From an uncultured Enterobacteriaceae bacterium (lineage in GTDB: Bacteria; Pseudomonadota; Gammaproteobacteria; Enterobacterales; Enterobacteriaceae): DNA of 64,000 bases. The notes under the pieces are model-generated. The model worked only from the letters and a program-made list of their open reading frames with translations, had not been told where the DNA came from and ran no database searches. The translations under genes were made by a program, and so were the position numbers. The first letter of the stretch is position 1. Every line of letters starts with the position of its first letter. This document shows positions 55,159 through 63,326 of this stretch, in pieces. The stretch covers positions 27,966 to 91,965 of the forward strand of contig CAKZHC010000038.1 of assembly GCA_936920625.1 (NCBI GenBank), written 5' to 3'.

Positions 55159-56670
55159 TCAGCGGCGGCGACCCCGACCGCCCATCAGGTTGCCCAGCAC
55201 GCCACGGATAATCTGATTGGCGATATTACGGGTAGCGCTTTTAGCCACACTTTGCACAATGCCATCACGTCTGCCGCCGCGGGGCCCGGTAGAGCCGAAC
55301 AACATATCACGCATCCCTCCCAGAACACCATTATCGACATCAACCTGGTTACCTTTAGCGGGAGGCGCATCGGCCTTCTCAGTCGTGTCCTGGGCATTTC
55401 TGGCCAGCATCTCAAACGCTGATTCACGATCCACCACGTCATCATACTTACCAGAAAACGGTGAGTGATTAATTAGTCCGTTGCGCTCATCATCCAGAAC
55501 CGGGCCCATGCGTGAACCGGGAGCAATGACCATACCCCGTTCTACCATTGTCGGGCTGCCTTTGGCATCCAGAAAAGAAACCAATGCTTCGCCCGTGCCC
55601 AGTCCCTGAATGGCATCTTCAGTGCTAAAGGCCGGATTAGCGCGCATAGTCTTCGCGGCAACCCTGACTGCCTTTTGATCTTTTAGTGTAAACGCGCGCA
55701 AAGCATGTTGTACACGATTGCCTAATTGGCCCAGAACCTTATCAGGAATATCCGACGGATTCTGCGAAACAAACCAGATACCCACGCCTTTTGAACGAAT
55801 TAAACGGACAACCTGCTCTACTCTTTCCAGCAGCACCGCTGGCGCGTCATTGAACAGCAAATGTGCCTCATCGAAGAAGAATACTATTTTGGGCTTATCC
55901 TGATCGCCCACTTCAGGCAGATGTTCATAAAGTTCAGAAAGCAGCCACAAAAGGCTCGTAGCATAAAGGCGTGGCATACTAAAGAGTTTTTCAGCAGAAA
56001 GAATATTGATGATTCCCCGGCCATCACTATCAGTGCGCATCCAGTCCCGAATATCAAGCATGGGCTCACCAAAAAACCAGGCAGCGCCCTGTTGTTCCAG
56101 CGTCAGCAGTCCACGCTGAATGGCACCGACAGAAGCCCCACTAATGTTGCCGTATTGCGTCTGGAATGCTTTTGCATTAGCGCCGATATAATGCGTCATG
56201 GCACGCAAATCTTTAAAGTCCAGCAGCAGCATGCCCTGATCATCAGCAATGCGAAAAATAATCTGGAGAACGCCGCTTTGCACATCGTTGAGATTAAGCA
56301 GGCGTGCCAGCAGAAGTGGCCCCAGATTTGAAACGGTAGCCCGTACCGGATGGCCCTTTTCCCCAAAAATATCCCACAATACTACGGGATTACCGATGGC
56401 CGACCAGTCGTTAACCCCAATATCGTTCAAACGGGCAATAAGTTTTTCGGAAGGCACTGCGGGTTGTGATACACCGCTAAGATCACCTTTAACGTCCGCC
56501 ATAAAAACCGGCACACCGATAGCGGAAAAGCTCTCTGCCAGCTTTTGCAGGGTGACAGTTTTACCTGTACCTGTGGCACCAGTCACCAGGCCGTGGCGAT
56601 TGGCCATGGCAGGGAGCAGAGTTAACATTTTTTCTTGGGTGCGGGCGATCAGTAAAGGTGTGCTCATCAT
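55159..56670 (-). CDS. yjgR: YjgR, DUF853 HerA-like P-loop ATPase
   Basis: HerA/FtsK-like ATPase family of unknown substrate. 503 residues; Walker A GATGTGKT at 31-38, Walker B FFFDEAHLLF, FVSQNPSDIPDKVLGQLGNR (20 residues) as sensor region, and a Gly/Arg-rich tail. Neighbour of lptG in E. coli; here yjiN lies between them. Confidence 0.93.
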   Translation of the reverse strand: MMSTPLLIARTQEKMLTLLPAMANRHGLVTGATGTGKTVTLQKLAESFSAIGVPVFMADVKGDLSGVSQPAVPSEKLIARLNDIGVNDWSAIGNPVVLWDIFGEKGHPVRATVSNLGPLLLARLLNLNDVQSGVLQIIFRIADDQGMLLLDFKDLRAMTHYIGANAKAFQTQYGNISGASVGAIQRGLLTLEQQGAAWFFGEPMLDIRDWMRTDSDGRGIINILSAEKLFSMPRLYATSLLWLLSELYEHLPEVGDQDKPKIVFFFDEAHLLFNDAPAVLLERVEQVVRLIRSKGVGIWFVSQNPSDIPDKVLGQLGNRVQHALRAFTLKDQKAVRVAAKTMRANPAFSTEDAIQGLGTGEALVSFLDAKGSPTMVERGMVIAPGSRMGPVLDDERNGLINHSPFSGKYDDVVDRESAFEMLARNAQDTTEKADAPPAKGNQVDVDNGVLGGMRDMLFGSTGPRGGRRDGIVQSVAKSATRNIANQIIRGVLGNLMGGRGRRR

Positions 56671-57120
56671 TCGATCCGGGTGCTTATATTATATGATGGA
56701 TAGTTAGATCATAGCATCCAGGTGGATAATGGCAGCATAAACCACCTGTTTTTCACAAAAAACCAGAATACATTAACACAAATTTATTTTATATCGAATT
56801 AAATTAACCATGGGCTGGTTGAAGACGATGTTCTTTATTCCCCTCCGGCCAGGTTCTATTTATTGGCCGGGGTTTTACTGGCAATAAAAATGTTTTTAAA
56901 TTTAGTTATGGCAGACTGGGTTTAACCGCAAAATAATTTTAATCTGGCAGCATGAGTAAAATCCCAGATAAACTAACCATGCCAATCATAAATATCAGCA
57001 CATACGGGGCAGATGCAGTCTGGAATCAGCGTGTAGTTTTAATAGCAGATATGCTCGGTATTAAATAAAAAGTGTAGAAACGATGACAGTGCGTTGTCGT
57101 AACAACGCACTCAGGACGGG
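56671..57120. other. Spacer yjgR-yjjA
   Basis: 450 bases. Contains a CCGGCC/GGCCGG hairpin followed by TTTT on the plus strand (about 56845-56876) that no plus-strand gene here needs, perhaps a leftover from a lost gene, and the yjjA terminator. The idn genes that follow yjgR in E. coli are absent. Confidence 0.5.
57088..57111 (-). terminator. Terminator after yjjA
   Basis: Perfect 10-base stem AGTGCGTTGT / ACAACGCACT, loop of 4, ten bases beyond the yjjA stop; T-run short. Confidence 0.7.
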
Positions 57121-57609
57121 TTACAGGATAAACTGTTTACCTTGCTTTAAAACCAATTCACATGCTTTGGTCTTGACTTTATTAGCCAGGTCTGTGTTTC
57201 CCAGGCTGTTTAAATTAATTTCTTTGCCCTTACCAGGAGACAGCACCCCTTTCAGCCCTTGCTGATAATCCTGTTTCTGGGAAGTCTTATTGTTGTTTGA
57301 CAGGCCAAGTTTACTGAGTAATTTATCTTTTATAGTGCCGGAGTCTCCTCCCAGCACCTTATCTTTGATGCAATATTGCAAAATACCGGCAGCGTTGGTC
57401 ATGCTGCCAGAGCTAAGAGACTCATTACCACCCTTCAGTAAATCTGTCAGAGAGGAAAGCGAAAGATTGCCCGACTGTTCGCCACCATTTTGCTGTAGTG
57501 CTTTACTGGCACTGTCGAGATGATCACGCCAGCTTGCAGCATCAACCGCAGTGGCCAACAGTGCGCCACAACAGGAAAATACCAGAATAACTCTTGTTAC
57601 TATTTTCAT
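57121..57609 (-). CDS. yjjA: YjjA-like DUF2501 exported protein
   Basis: Small periplasmic protein of unknown role. ATG 57609 has AAGG upstream and begins a signal peptide (MKIVTRVILVFSCCGALLA, cleavage near residue 24 before ASWRDHL). 162 residues; family features are the SLSSLTDLLKGG helix, two cysteines (QYCIKDKVLG; KACELVLKQGKQFIL) and Gly/Asn-rich linkers. In E. coli yjjA lies near dnaT; its position here differs. Confidence 0.8.
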   Translation of the reverse strand: MKIVTRVILVFSCCGALLATAVDAASWRDHLDSASKALQQNGGEQSGNLSLSSLTDLLKGGNESLSSGSMTNAAGILQYCIKDKVLGGDSGTIKDKLLSKLGLSNNNKTSQKQDYQQGLKGVLSPGKGKEINLNSLGNTDLANKVKTKACELVLKQGKQFIL

Positions 57610-57872
57610 GCGTATTACCTTGTCGATTTTGTGATAAGACCATACTGCCACGGTGTATGACGTTTCAGTCAGTGACTGTAGATTAGTAACACAACTATGG
57701 CAAAAATAGTATTAACAAATCTGAAGCTTTTTGGCCGTATAAAGCGTGACTTATTTTCAATACGACGGAAAGAAATGCACAATTTTTCATCATTTAAAAC
57801 GCTGTCACCGGATAGTAGTTGCACCTGACCTGGGGCACGGTATAATCGCCATCGTTTCCGAATCCCTTCCAT

Positions 57873-57957
57873 GCCGAAGTGGCGAAATCGGTAGACGCAG
57901 TTGATTCAAAATCAACCGTAGCAATACGTGCCGGTTCGAGTCCGGCCTTCGGCACCA
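57873..57957 (+). tRNA. leuX: tRNA-Leu (CAA)
   Basis: 85 nt with CCA encoded; acceptor GCCGAAG/CTTCGGC, anticodon loop TTCAAAA (CAA), long variable arm, T loop TTCGAGT. Nearly identical to E. coli leuX, a classical genomic-island insertion site. Confidence 0.95.
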
Positions 57958-58087
57958 TTCTATTTATAATCATTAATAGAATATTCATAATTTTTAGAAT
58001 AAACAGAGTATTAGATAATAACGTTTATTAACCATTAGCAATAAAATAATAAATATTTTAAACTGGTCGCCCCATTAAAGCCCCACA

Positions 58088-58153
58088 ATGGCCAGCATTC
58101 AGAAACTCGATAAGCAAAAAGGCTACAGAGCGCAGCTTAAAAGATCTCGGTAA
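58088..58153 (+). pseudogene. Probable tyrosine-integrase N-terminal remnant
   Basis: 21-codon frame beginning MASIQKLDKQKGYRAQLK, the style of the arm-binding start of island integrases (MASIxK...YRAQ). The frame stops at 58151, and another frame continues with VNKHGRGSQKIYL, consistent with a frameshifted piece of the same domain. No catalytic R-H-R-Y region is left. It lies 130 bases after leuX. Resemblance is suggestive only. Confidence 0.4.
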
Positions 58154-58284
58154 ATAAACATGGTCGCGGAAGCCAGAAAATTTATCTGATAGCCGCCAGC
58201 TACTAAGGGGCGATATGACCCTTAACCCTGCCATGCAATTTTACACCGCTGTGATTGGACGCAAAGCTATATGCAAAATTTTAT

Positions 58285-58312
58285 AAAAATGGAGCCAGTT
58301 TCAGGCTCCATT
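58285..58312 (-). terminator. Terminator of the restriction-modification locus
   Basis: AATGGAGCC / GGCTCCATT stem, 7-base loop, T5 on the minus strand (58285-58289), 20 bases beyond the endonuclease stop. Confidence 0.88.
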
Positions 58313-58331
58313 AATGATTGTTCTTTTTGCT

Positions 58332-58874
58332 TTAAGCATGAGGGCCGAGGAACCGATCACCATTCAGATGGATCATATGAGTCGGTGCATCAGCGACCCA
58401 ACCCTCTGTTTCCCAAGACAAATCCATAAGGTATTTAGCCATTATTTTGCGGTCAGGAAATGCCGTAACATACACCAATCCGGGTTTTGCATTTGCAAAT
58501 AATTTCGCTAATTCACCGTGGCGTTTTCCGTCGACTGGGCCATGAGAAGTGACTGACTCGATTAGCAGTAACCAATTACGTTCCTCCCAATAAAGAACAA
58601 CGTCGGGCAGTTTTCCTTTGCGGTTAACAGTTACCCCCAGCTCGAGAAGTCGCTCCTTGCGGAAATGATCTTCTTTCGCACCCGTGTCGCCGATATATAT
58701 AACTTCAGCTTCTGGAGCGAAGCGAGGCCCAAACTCAACAATAATATCCTTGATTAACTGGCTGTGGGCGCCAGGGCTTAAGATGAGATCTGTTCCATCG
58801 TTCAGCTTCAAAGGGATCATTTCCATTTTTCTCGCCATTGCATACTGCTCAACCAGGGTGGATATGTTCCCCAT
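58332..58874 (-). pseudogene. BsuBI/PstI-family endonuclease, catalytic part separated by frameshift
   Basis: 180-codon frame holding the catalytic domain of the BsuBI/PstI restriction family: YIGDTGAKEDHF, LPDVVLYWEERNWLLLIESV (20 residues) with the PD-(D/E)xK-like acidic residues, SHGPVDGKRHGEL, and the family end GDRFLGPH. The frame is open further upstream to about 58908 with PEWDQSLKGH before the ATG, and the missing N-terminal helix-turn-helix domain is the tail of the methylase frame. One missing base near 58908-58912 explains the break; with it, the endonuclease from ATG 59302 would be 323 residues (PstI 326). Possibly inactive, or made by frameshifting. Recognition site presumably CTGCAG by family. 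Confidence 0.85.
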
Positions 58875-58909
58875 ATGCCCTTTGAGTGATTGATCCCATT
58901 CGGGAGTAC

Positions 58910-60817
58910 CTACGTTAGCAGCACGGTATGCAATTCAGGGGCTATTTGATAGCAGACTTTGGGAGAATTAACCGCGCGGTCGGGTTCATCAGGGTTATAT
59001 AAAGCAATTCCACCATCACAAAATTGATGAAGTGTTTGTCGGCGGAAAGTCTCACGTGTGTTCGGCGCATATTCTTTACCGTATACGTCTCTACACCAAT
59101 CCATGATCGGAGTGACACCTATCATTGGTCGTTGTATTTTTGACCAAGATCCGTCAGGGCGAAGGTCAAGAAGCGCGAGTAAGGTCAGCGCTGAACGTTC
59201 ATTTATCTGAGCGCGTGGCATCCCCAATAAACGCAATATCTCAAGAGATTGTTCGATTTTTTCTTGAGCTTTTAGTGGATCAGTCGTTTTTCCTTCTGTC
59301 ATCAGATCTAATTCCCTATTGATTATTTTATCTATTTGGTTCTGGCTAAGTACTTCACCGTCTAACTCACCGCCCATTTTCCGCAAAGTTTCCAGTGACG
59401 GATAGTGGATGGATCTGAGGTCTGAGGCATTTACTTGAGTGTGCCCACCAAACTGGCGATAGTATTTGTCCAACAAAGTGCAGTTCAAATAAACATAAAG
59501 CCCGCGAGCAAGGTCTGCGTTCATACCAACTTTTTTAATATGGAAGACATTGGTTTTATTTTCAAAACCGATCAAATCACCAGGAAGGGATGAGTCATAC
59601 AAAGTCGCTACGATTCGACGTTTTTCTTCTTTACTACTAAATCTCTTAATGATCAGAAAATAGCCCTGATTTTTCCAAAGCCATGGACGCGATGAATCTG
59701 AAACCCTTATAGCATTTGGCTTTTTTCCGTCGAGGGGCCAATCAACTTTCCCGTTTAAATGCTGAGGGAAAAGAAGCGGGGCGGATTCTGTATCTAAAGT
59801 TTCGCGCAGGTCGTCACGAAGTCGAAAGTTAACGACAGGCCCGGTACTGACCTGAATGTTTAGATCGTCTAAAGTTGATGTGAATGGTGACAATCTTTCA
59901 ATTATGTTTTGCTCACGTGGGCTTGTTGCGATATGAATAAACTTCTGTTTATCCGCAGGGTTTACTATTTTATCGATCGAAATCTTACGTTGGGTCATAT
60001 CGGTGGCTGTTATTTGCCAGGTTTCTTCATCAAGATGAAAATCAGACGCTGGACTTGAAGTGATCGTAACTTCACCTTGGGGCACACCTTTGACACAGTG
60101 GATGATGATATTTTCCTGAAGCACTTCATCTTCTGCAAAAGCACTATTTCGAGAGTCAAAAATATGAATATGCCTGATGGATGTTTCCGAAAGCAACTGT
60201 TCACGGAAAGGCTGATAGTACGGTCCATTACAGAAAGAACGAGGAATGATAGCTACTAATTCGCCCCCCGGTTTCAACTGTTTTAACGCTAAAGCAACAA
60301 ACCCCGAGTATAAATTGACCGTTGCTATTCCCGCATTGCTCATCGAAATTCGGTGAGGTCTGGAAGACAGAATTTTTTTGTATGGGGGATTCATGATTAT
60401 ATGGCTGTACGTTTCAATCTCTTCATGATTAAAACGGTTTTCTATAAGCCGACTTATTTCGATGATGTAGTCTTTTTTATTGATTTTAAATGAGAATTTA
60501 TCACCAAACTCATTTTCACATGACGTCAATGTGTTATCCAGGAATGGCAGCATCACGTCTTCGATGTCATAGACATCAAGCTCTATTCTTTCAACTCCCG
60601 AGGACAAGGCTCGGTCTGCGAATGCAGCGGAAAGTGATCCTACCCCACATCCGGGATCAAGTAACTTTACGTCACTTTTGATGTTGTCGAACAGACTTGC
60701 CATGAACAGACAAATCGGGGCAGGGGTCATAAATTGACCGAGTGCTGATTTAGTCTTGGGATTGAGTAGATTATTCGCTTTTTTTCTATTCTGTTCAGCC
60801 AGTTCCAACAGACGCAT
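58910..60817 (-). CDS. Type II adenine methyltransferase fused to endonuclease N-terminal domain
   Basis: 635 residues. Residues 1-505: N6-adenine DNA methyltransferase (GQFMTP near 27, SAM motif DPGCGVG 54-60, catalytic NPPY 143-146, target-recognition region with HTQVNASDLRSIHYPS). Residues 506-635: the helix-turn-helix N-terminal domain of a BsuBI/PstI endonuclease (NERSALTLLALLDLRPDGSW split at 534, YAPNTRETFRRQTLHQF at about 584-600). In the usual systems these are two genes; here one frame runs through, then stops at TAG just where the endonuclease should continue. The modification part looks intact. An internal ATG at 59302 could start the endonuclease separately. Confidence 0.88.
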   Translation of the reverse strand: MRLLELAEQNRKKANNLLNPKTKSALGQFMTPAPICLFMASLFDNIKSDVKLLDPGCGVGSLSAAFADRALSSGVERIELDVYDIEDVMLPFLDNTLTSCENEFGDKFSFKINKKDYIIEISRLIENRFNHEEIETYSHIIMNPPYKKILSSRPHRISMSNAGIATVNLYSGFVALALKQLKPGGELVAIIPRSFCNGPYYQPFREQLLSETSIRHIHIFDSRNSAFAEDEVLQENIIIHCVKGVPQGEVTITSSPASDFHLDEETWQITATDMTQRKISIDKIVNPADKQKFIHIATSPREQNIIERLSPFTSTLDDLNIQVSTGPVVNFRLRDDLRETLDTESAPLLFPQHLNGKVDWPLDGKKPNAIRVSDSSRPWLWKNQGYFLIIKRFSSKEEKRRIVATLYDSSLPGDLIGFENKTNVFHIKKVGMNADLARGLYVYLNCTLLDKYYRQFGGHTQVNASDLRSIHYPSLETLRKMGGELDGEVLSQNQIDKIINRELDLMTEGKTTDPLKAQEKIEQSLEILRLLGMPRAQINERSALTLLALLDLRPDGSWSKIQRPMIGVTPIMDWCRDVYGKEYAPNTRETFRRQTLHQFCDGGIALYNPDEPDRAVNSPKVCYQIAPELHTVLLT

Positions 60818-61554
60818 CGCGTTTCCACTTAGTTGCTAAAAATTTAAAGCTGCGTTTTATTTCCTTCCATCAAAGATCATCCTGAGAATCAAAATGCTTC
60901 ACCGGGTGTCATATTACTATAAATACCTAATGGAAGGGGCCAATGATGGCCATATTTGCTATTTCAGTGGCTCCTGCCATGGCAACAACTGGCGTAAATG
61001 CTGCCCTGTGATCGCCGGGGACCTTAACCGCTGTCCGGCCAAAGCGGATACCCAGCAGCTTCAATGCCAACGTCTGGCAGGTCGGGGAATATCCCTGTCA
61101 TACAGATAGTTACGCTCCTGGCGGGTTATCAATGATTTTTACAAAATATCTTCGTGTGAATGCTATCGAGTCCCCGCCCCAAGGCTGCTTTGCGATGCAA
61201 CTGCGTTGCATCTTACTGTCTGATTCCCGCCAGACCGAAGGCAGGAACAGGGAGACCATAGCCTGGTTCCTGGCCGCCTGACGCCGGGTTTTGGGCTATC
61301 GTTTGAGTATATACATAGGGTAGAAAAGGGTATGAATTACCCTCTTGTTATTTCTACCGTTAAAATTACCTATGTCTGGATGTGATCCAGTCCAAGAAAT
61401 CTGCCAGACGCATATGTTTTAATCGAAATTGCTTATTAAAAGGAAATTAGTATCTGTGCAATGACAGGGAAAGTTATCTGCCTTATTTTTTAACTCCCCC
61501 CCCCTTTTTTTCACGCCAGAGCAAACACCACTGCATCTACAGGAGATATTAGTT
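60818..61554. other. Spacer between restriction locus and second PAS-LuxR array
   Basis: 737 bases. Two small frames, 60894-61109 (71 codons) and 61132-61281 (49 codons, ending RNRETIAWFLAA), have no recognised family and no good ribosome site; the reverse strand of 60905-61090 also reads openly in part. These may be remains of island genes. The last 120 bases are the leader of the first regulator, with the repeated AGTTATCTGCCTTATTT, a C9T8 tract (61496-61512) and AGGAGAT. Confidence 0.45.
61496..61554 (+). repeat. Repeated leader of the right array with C/T tract
   Basis: Three related leaders precede the three genes: each has AGTTATCTGCCTTATTT, TAACT, a run of C then T, and ACAGGAGATAT.AGTT directly before ATG. 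Tract lengths differ: C9T8 at 61496-61512, C5T6 at 62378-62388, C7T5 at 63272-63283. Distance from tract end to ATG is nearly constant (42-43 bases). Confidence 0.8.
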
Positions 61555-62277
61555 ATGGAGAATCAAACAGTGTCATTTTCAATCGCCGAGGGTCTGGATA
61601 TTACTGCCACCAATTTCGATCTGCTTATCCGCATGGTCGAACGCAGTGAGGATTACTGGATCATAAAGGACAGGGATAACCGCTATGCTTATATGAACAG
61701 GGCGGCAAAGTATTACGACGATTTGCCCGATGACTATGATTTTGAGGGGAAAAAATTAAATGAAATACCCACTCCACTTTCAGAGTCTGCAGATATTGTC
61801 CATGTAGCAGACAATCAAGTAATGGAATCTCAGGAGGATTTATTTGCGTTATATAACAGTGTTTATTGCGGAAAAGACAAGCTTATTCAGCCGTTTGTAG
61901 GGCAGGGCATGCCACTGATAAAAGATGGTGAGTCGATTGGGATTATTGTGGTGTGCCGGAAATTACAGCACTGCACCATGGAGCATATTATTGGCAAAAA
62001 ATTTCCCGAGCCTGTCATCTTTGGCAACCCGGACAAGGAGTTTACTGACAGTGAGTTTAACGTGGTGTTTTTTGCGCTGCAGTCGCTGAGCACCAAAGAG
62101 ATAGCCCGCCGGCTCGGGATTTCGCCGCGAACGGTTAATAACCATCTGAGCAACATCTACGACAAAATCGGGGTCAGCGCCCAGAATCAGTTAATCGCGT
62201 GGTGCCGCCAGAAAGGCTATGACCGCTACGTGCCGGCAAAATGCCTGAGTGATGCCCCATTTGTGCCGCTGGCATAA
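61555..62277 (+). CDS. PAS-LuxR regulator, right array copy 1
   Basis: 240-residue cytoplasmic regulator: N-terminal PAS-like sensor (about 15-145; FDLLIRMVERSEDYWIIKD, then YAYMNRAAKYY) and C-terminal LuxR/GerE helix-turn-helix (STKEIARRLGISPRTVNNHL, HLSNIYDKIGV), with tail GYDRYVPAKCLSDAPFVPLA (20 residues). Start ATG 61555 after AGGAGAT. Same length and plan as the left-array regulators but a different subfamily (MENQTVSF start). First of three tandem copies, each with its own repeated leader. Signal and targets unknown. Confidence 0.85.
   Translation: MENQTVSFSIAEGLDITATNFDLLIRMVERSEDYWIIKDRDNRYAYMNRAAKYYDDLPDDYDFEGKKLNEIPTPLSESADIVHVADNQVMESQEDLFALYNSVYCGKDKLIQPFVGQGMPLIKDGESIGIIVVCRKLQHCTMEHIIGKKFPEPVIFGNPDKEFTDSEFNVVFFALQSLSTKEIARRLGISPRTVNNHLSNIYDKIGVSAQNQLIAWCRQKGYDRYVPAKCLSDAPFVPLA
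62053..62228 (+). repeat. 176-base identical helix-turn-helix block (also 62930-63105, 63825-64000)
   Basis: The three right-array genes are base-for-base identical over this block, which encodes EFNVVFFALQSLSTKEIARR through GYDRY, while the preceding PAS-coding sequence differs at many positions. Suggests gene conversion or recent domain exchange. Confidence 0.9.
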
Positions 62278-62283
62278 AAAACA

Positions 62284-62305
62284 GCCCGCTTCCCGGCAGG
62301 CGGGC
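62284..62305 (+). terminator. Hairpin between right-array copies 1 and 2
   Basis: GCCCGC / GCGGGC stem with a 10-base loop, 7 bases after the stop, preceded by A6 and followed by an AT-rich run (ATAAATATCTTTATT). A related but disrupted version follows copy 2 near 63160-63200. Confidence 0.6.
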
Positions 62306-62431
62306 ATAAATATCTTTATTAAAAAGGAGTCTGTATTAATACAATCACAGGGAAGTTATCTGCCTTATTTCTTAACTCCCCCTTTTTTCGTGTCACAGAA
62401 AGTATTACCCCATCTACAGGAGATATCAGTT

Positions 62432-63154
62432 ATGGAGAATCAAACAGTGTCATTTTCAATCGCCGAAGGTCTGGATATTACCGCCACCAATTTCGATCTG
62501 CTTATCCGCGTGATTGAACGCAGCGAAGATTTCTGGATTATACAAGATAAAGAGCACCGGTATGCTTATATGAATGGAGCTGCAAAATATTACTTTGACT
62601 TACCCGATAACTATCATTATGACGGGAAGAAATTAAGTGAAGTACCAACCCTGCTTTCAGAAAGTGCTGATGTTGTAGATGCAGAAAATAATAAAGCAAT
62701 GAAATCGCAAGAGGATATATTTGCATTATATAAAAGTGTCTATGGTGGGGAAGATAAAATCATCCAGCCGTTTATAGCGCAGGCAATGCCGCTGGTAAAA
62801 AACAGCGAATCGATTGGTATTATCGTTACCTGCCGGAAATTACAGTACTGCTCAATGGATCACATTATTGGCGGAAAGCTGCCGGAATCTGTCATCTTTG
62901 GCAATCCGGACGAGGTGTTTACTGACAGCGAGTTTAACGTGGTGTTTTTTGCGCTGCAGTCGCTGAGCACCAAAGAGATAGCCCGCCGGCTCGGGATTTC
63001 GCCGCGAACGGTTAATAACCATCTGAGCAACATCTACGACAAAATCGGGGTCAGCGCCCAGAATCAGTTAATCGCGTGGTGCCGCCAGAAAGGCTATGAC
63101 CGCTATGTGCCGGAAAGGTACCTGAGTACTGCCCCGTTTGTGCCGCTGGCATAA
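62432..63154 (+). CDS. PAS-LuxR regulator, right array copy 2
   Basis: 240 residues; ATG 62432 preceded by CAGGAGATATCAGTT. The N-terminal 25 residues equal copy 1 (MENQTVSFSIAEGLD), the middle of the PAS part differs (YHYDGKKLSEVPTLLSESAD; KAMKSQEDIFALYKSVYGGE), and the helix-turn-helix is identical at DNA level to copies 1 and 3 from 62930 to 63105. Tail GYDRYVPERYLSTAPFVPLA (20 residues). An in-frame opening at 62249 overlaps copy 1 and is not the start. Confidence 0.85.
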   Translation: MENQTVSFSIAEGLDITATNFDLLIRVIERSEDFWIIQDKEHRYAYMNGAAKYYFDLPDNYHYDGKKLSEVPTLLSESADVVDAENNKAMKSQEDIFALYKSVYGGEDKIIQPFIAQAMPLVKNSESIGIIVTCRKLQYCSMDHIIGGKLPESVIFGNPDEVFTDSEFNVVFFALQSLSTKEIARRLGISPRTVNNHLSNIYDKIGVSAQNQLIAWCRQKGYDRYVPERYLSTAPFVPLA

Positions 63155-63326
63155 AAAACAGCCCGTTTCCTGGCAGGCGATAACAAACGGCAGGCGGGCA
63201 TGAATATCTTCATTAAAAAGGAGTCAGTATTAATGTAATCACAGGGAAGTTATCTGCCTTATTTTCTAACTCCCCCCCTTTTTCACGCCAGAGCAAACAC
63301 TACTGCATCTACAGGAGATATCAGTT

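Larger units (their letters stand above)
57958..58331. other. Spacer after leuX with probable integrase relic
   Basis: 374 bases. The first 100 are AT-rich. Then a short frame (58088-58153) resembling the start of a phage-type integrase, and the terminator of the restriction locus. I looked for a copy of the tRNA 3' end (CCGGCCTTCGGCACCA) in the rest of the window and saw none. Confidence 0.5.

Noticed and set aside
60894..61109. 71-codon frame before the right regulator array
   Set aside because: Cys-rich translation without family match and no ribosome site. The reverse strand reads open over part of it, but I could not identify that either.
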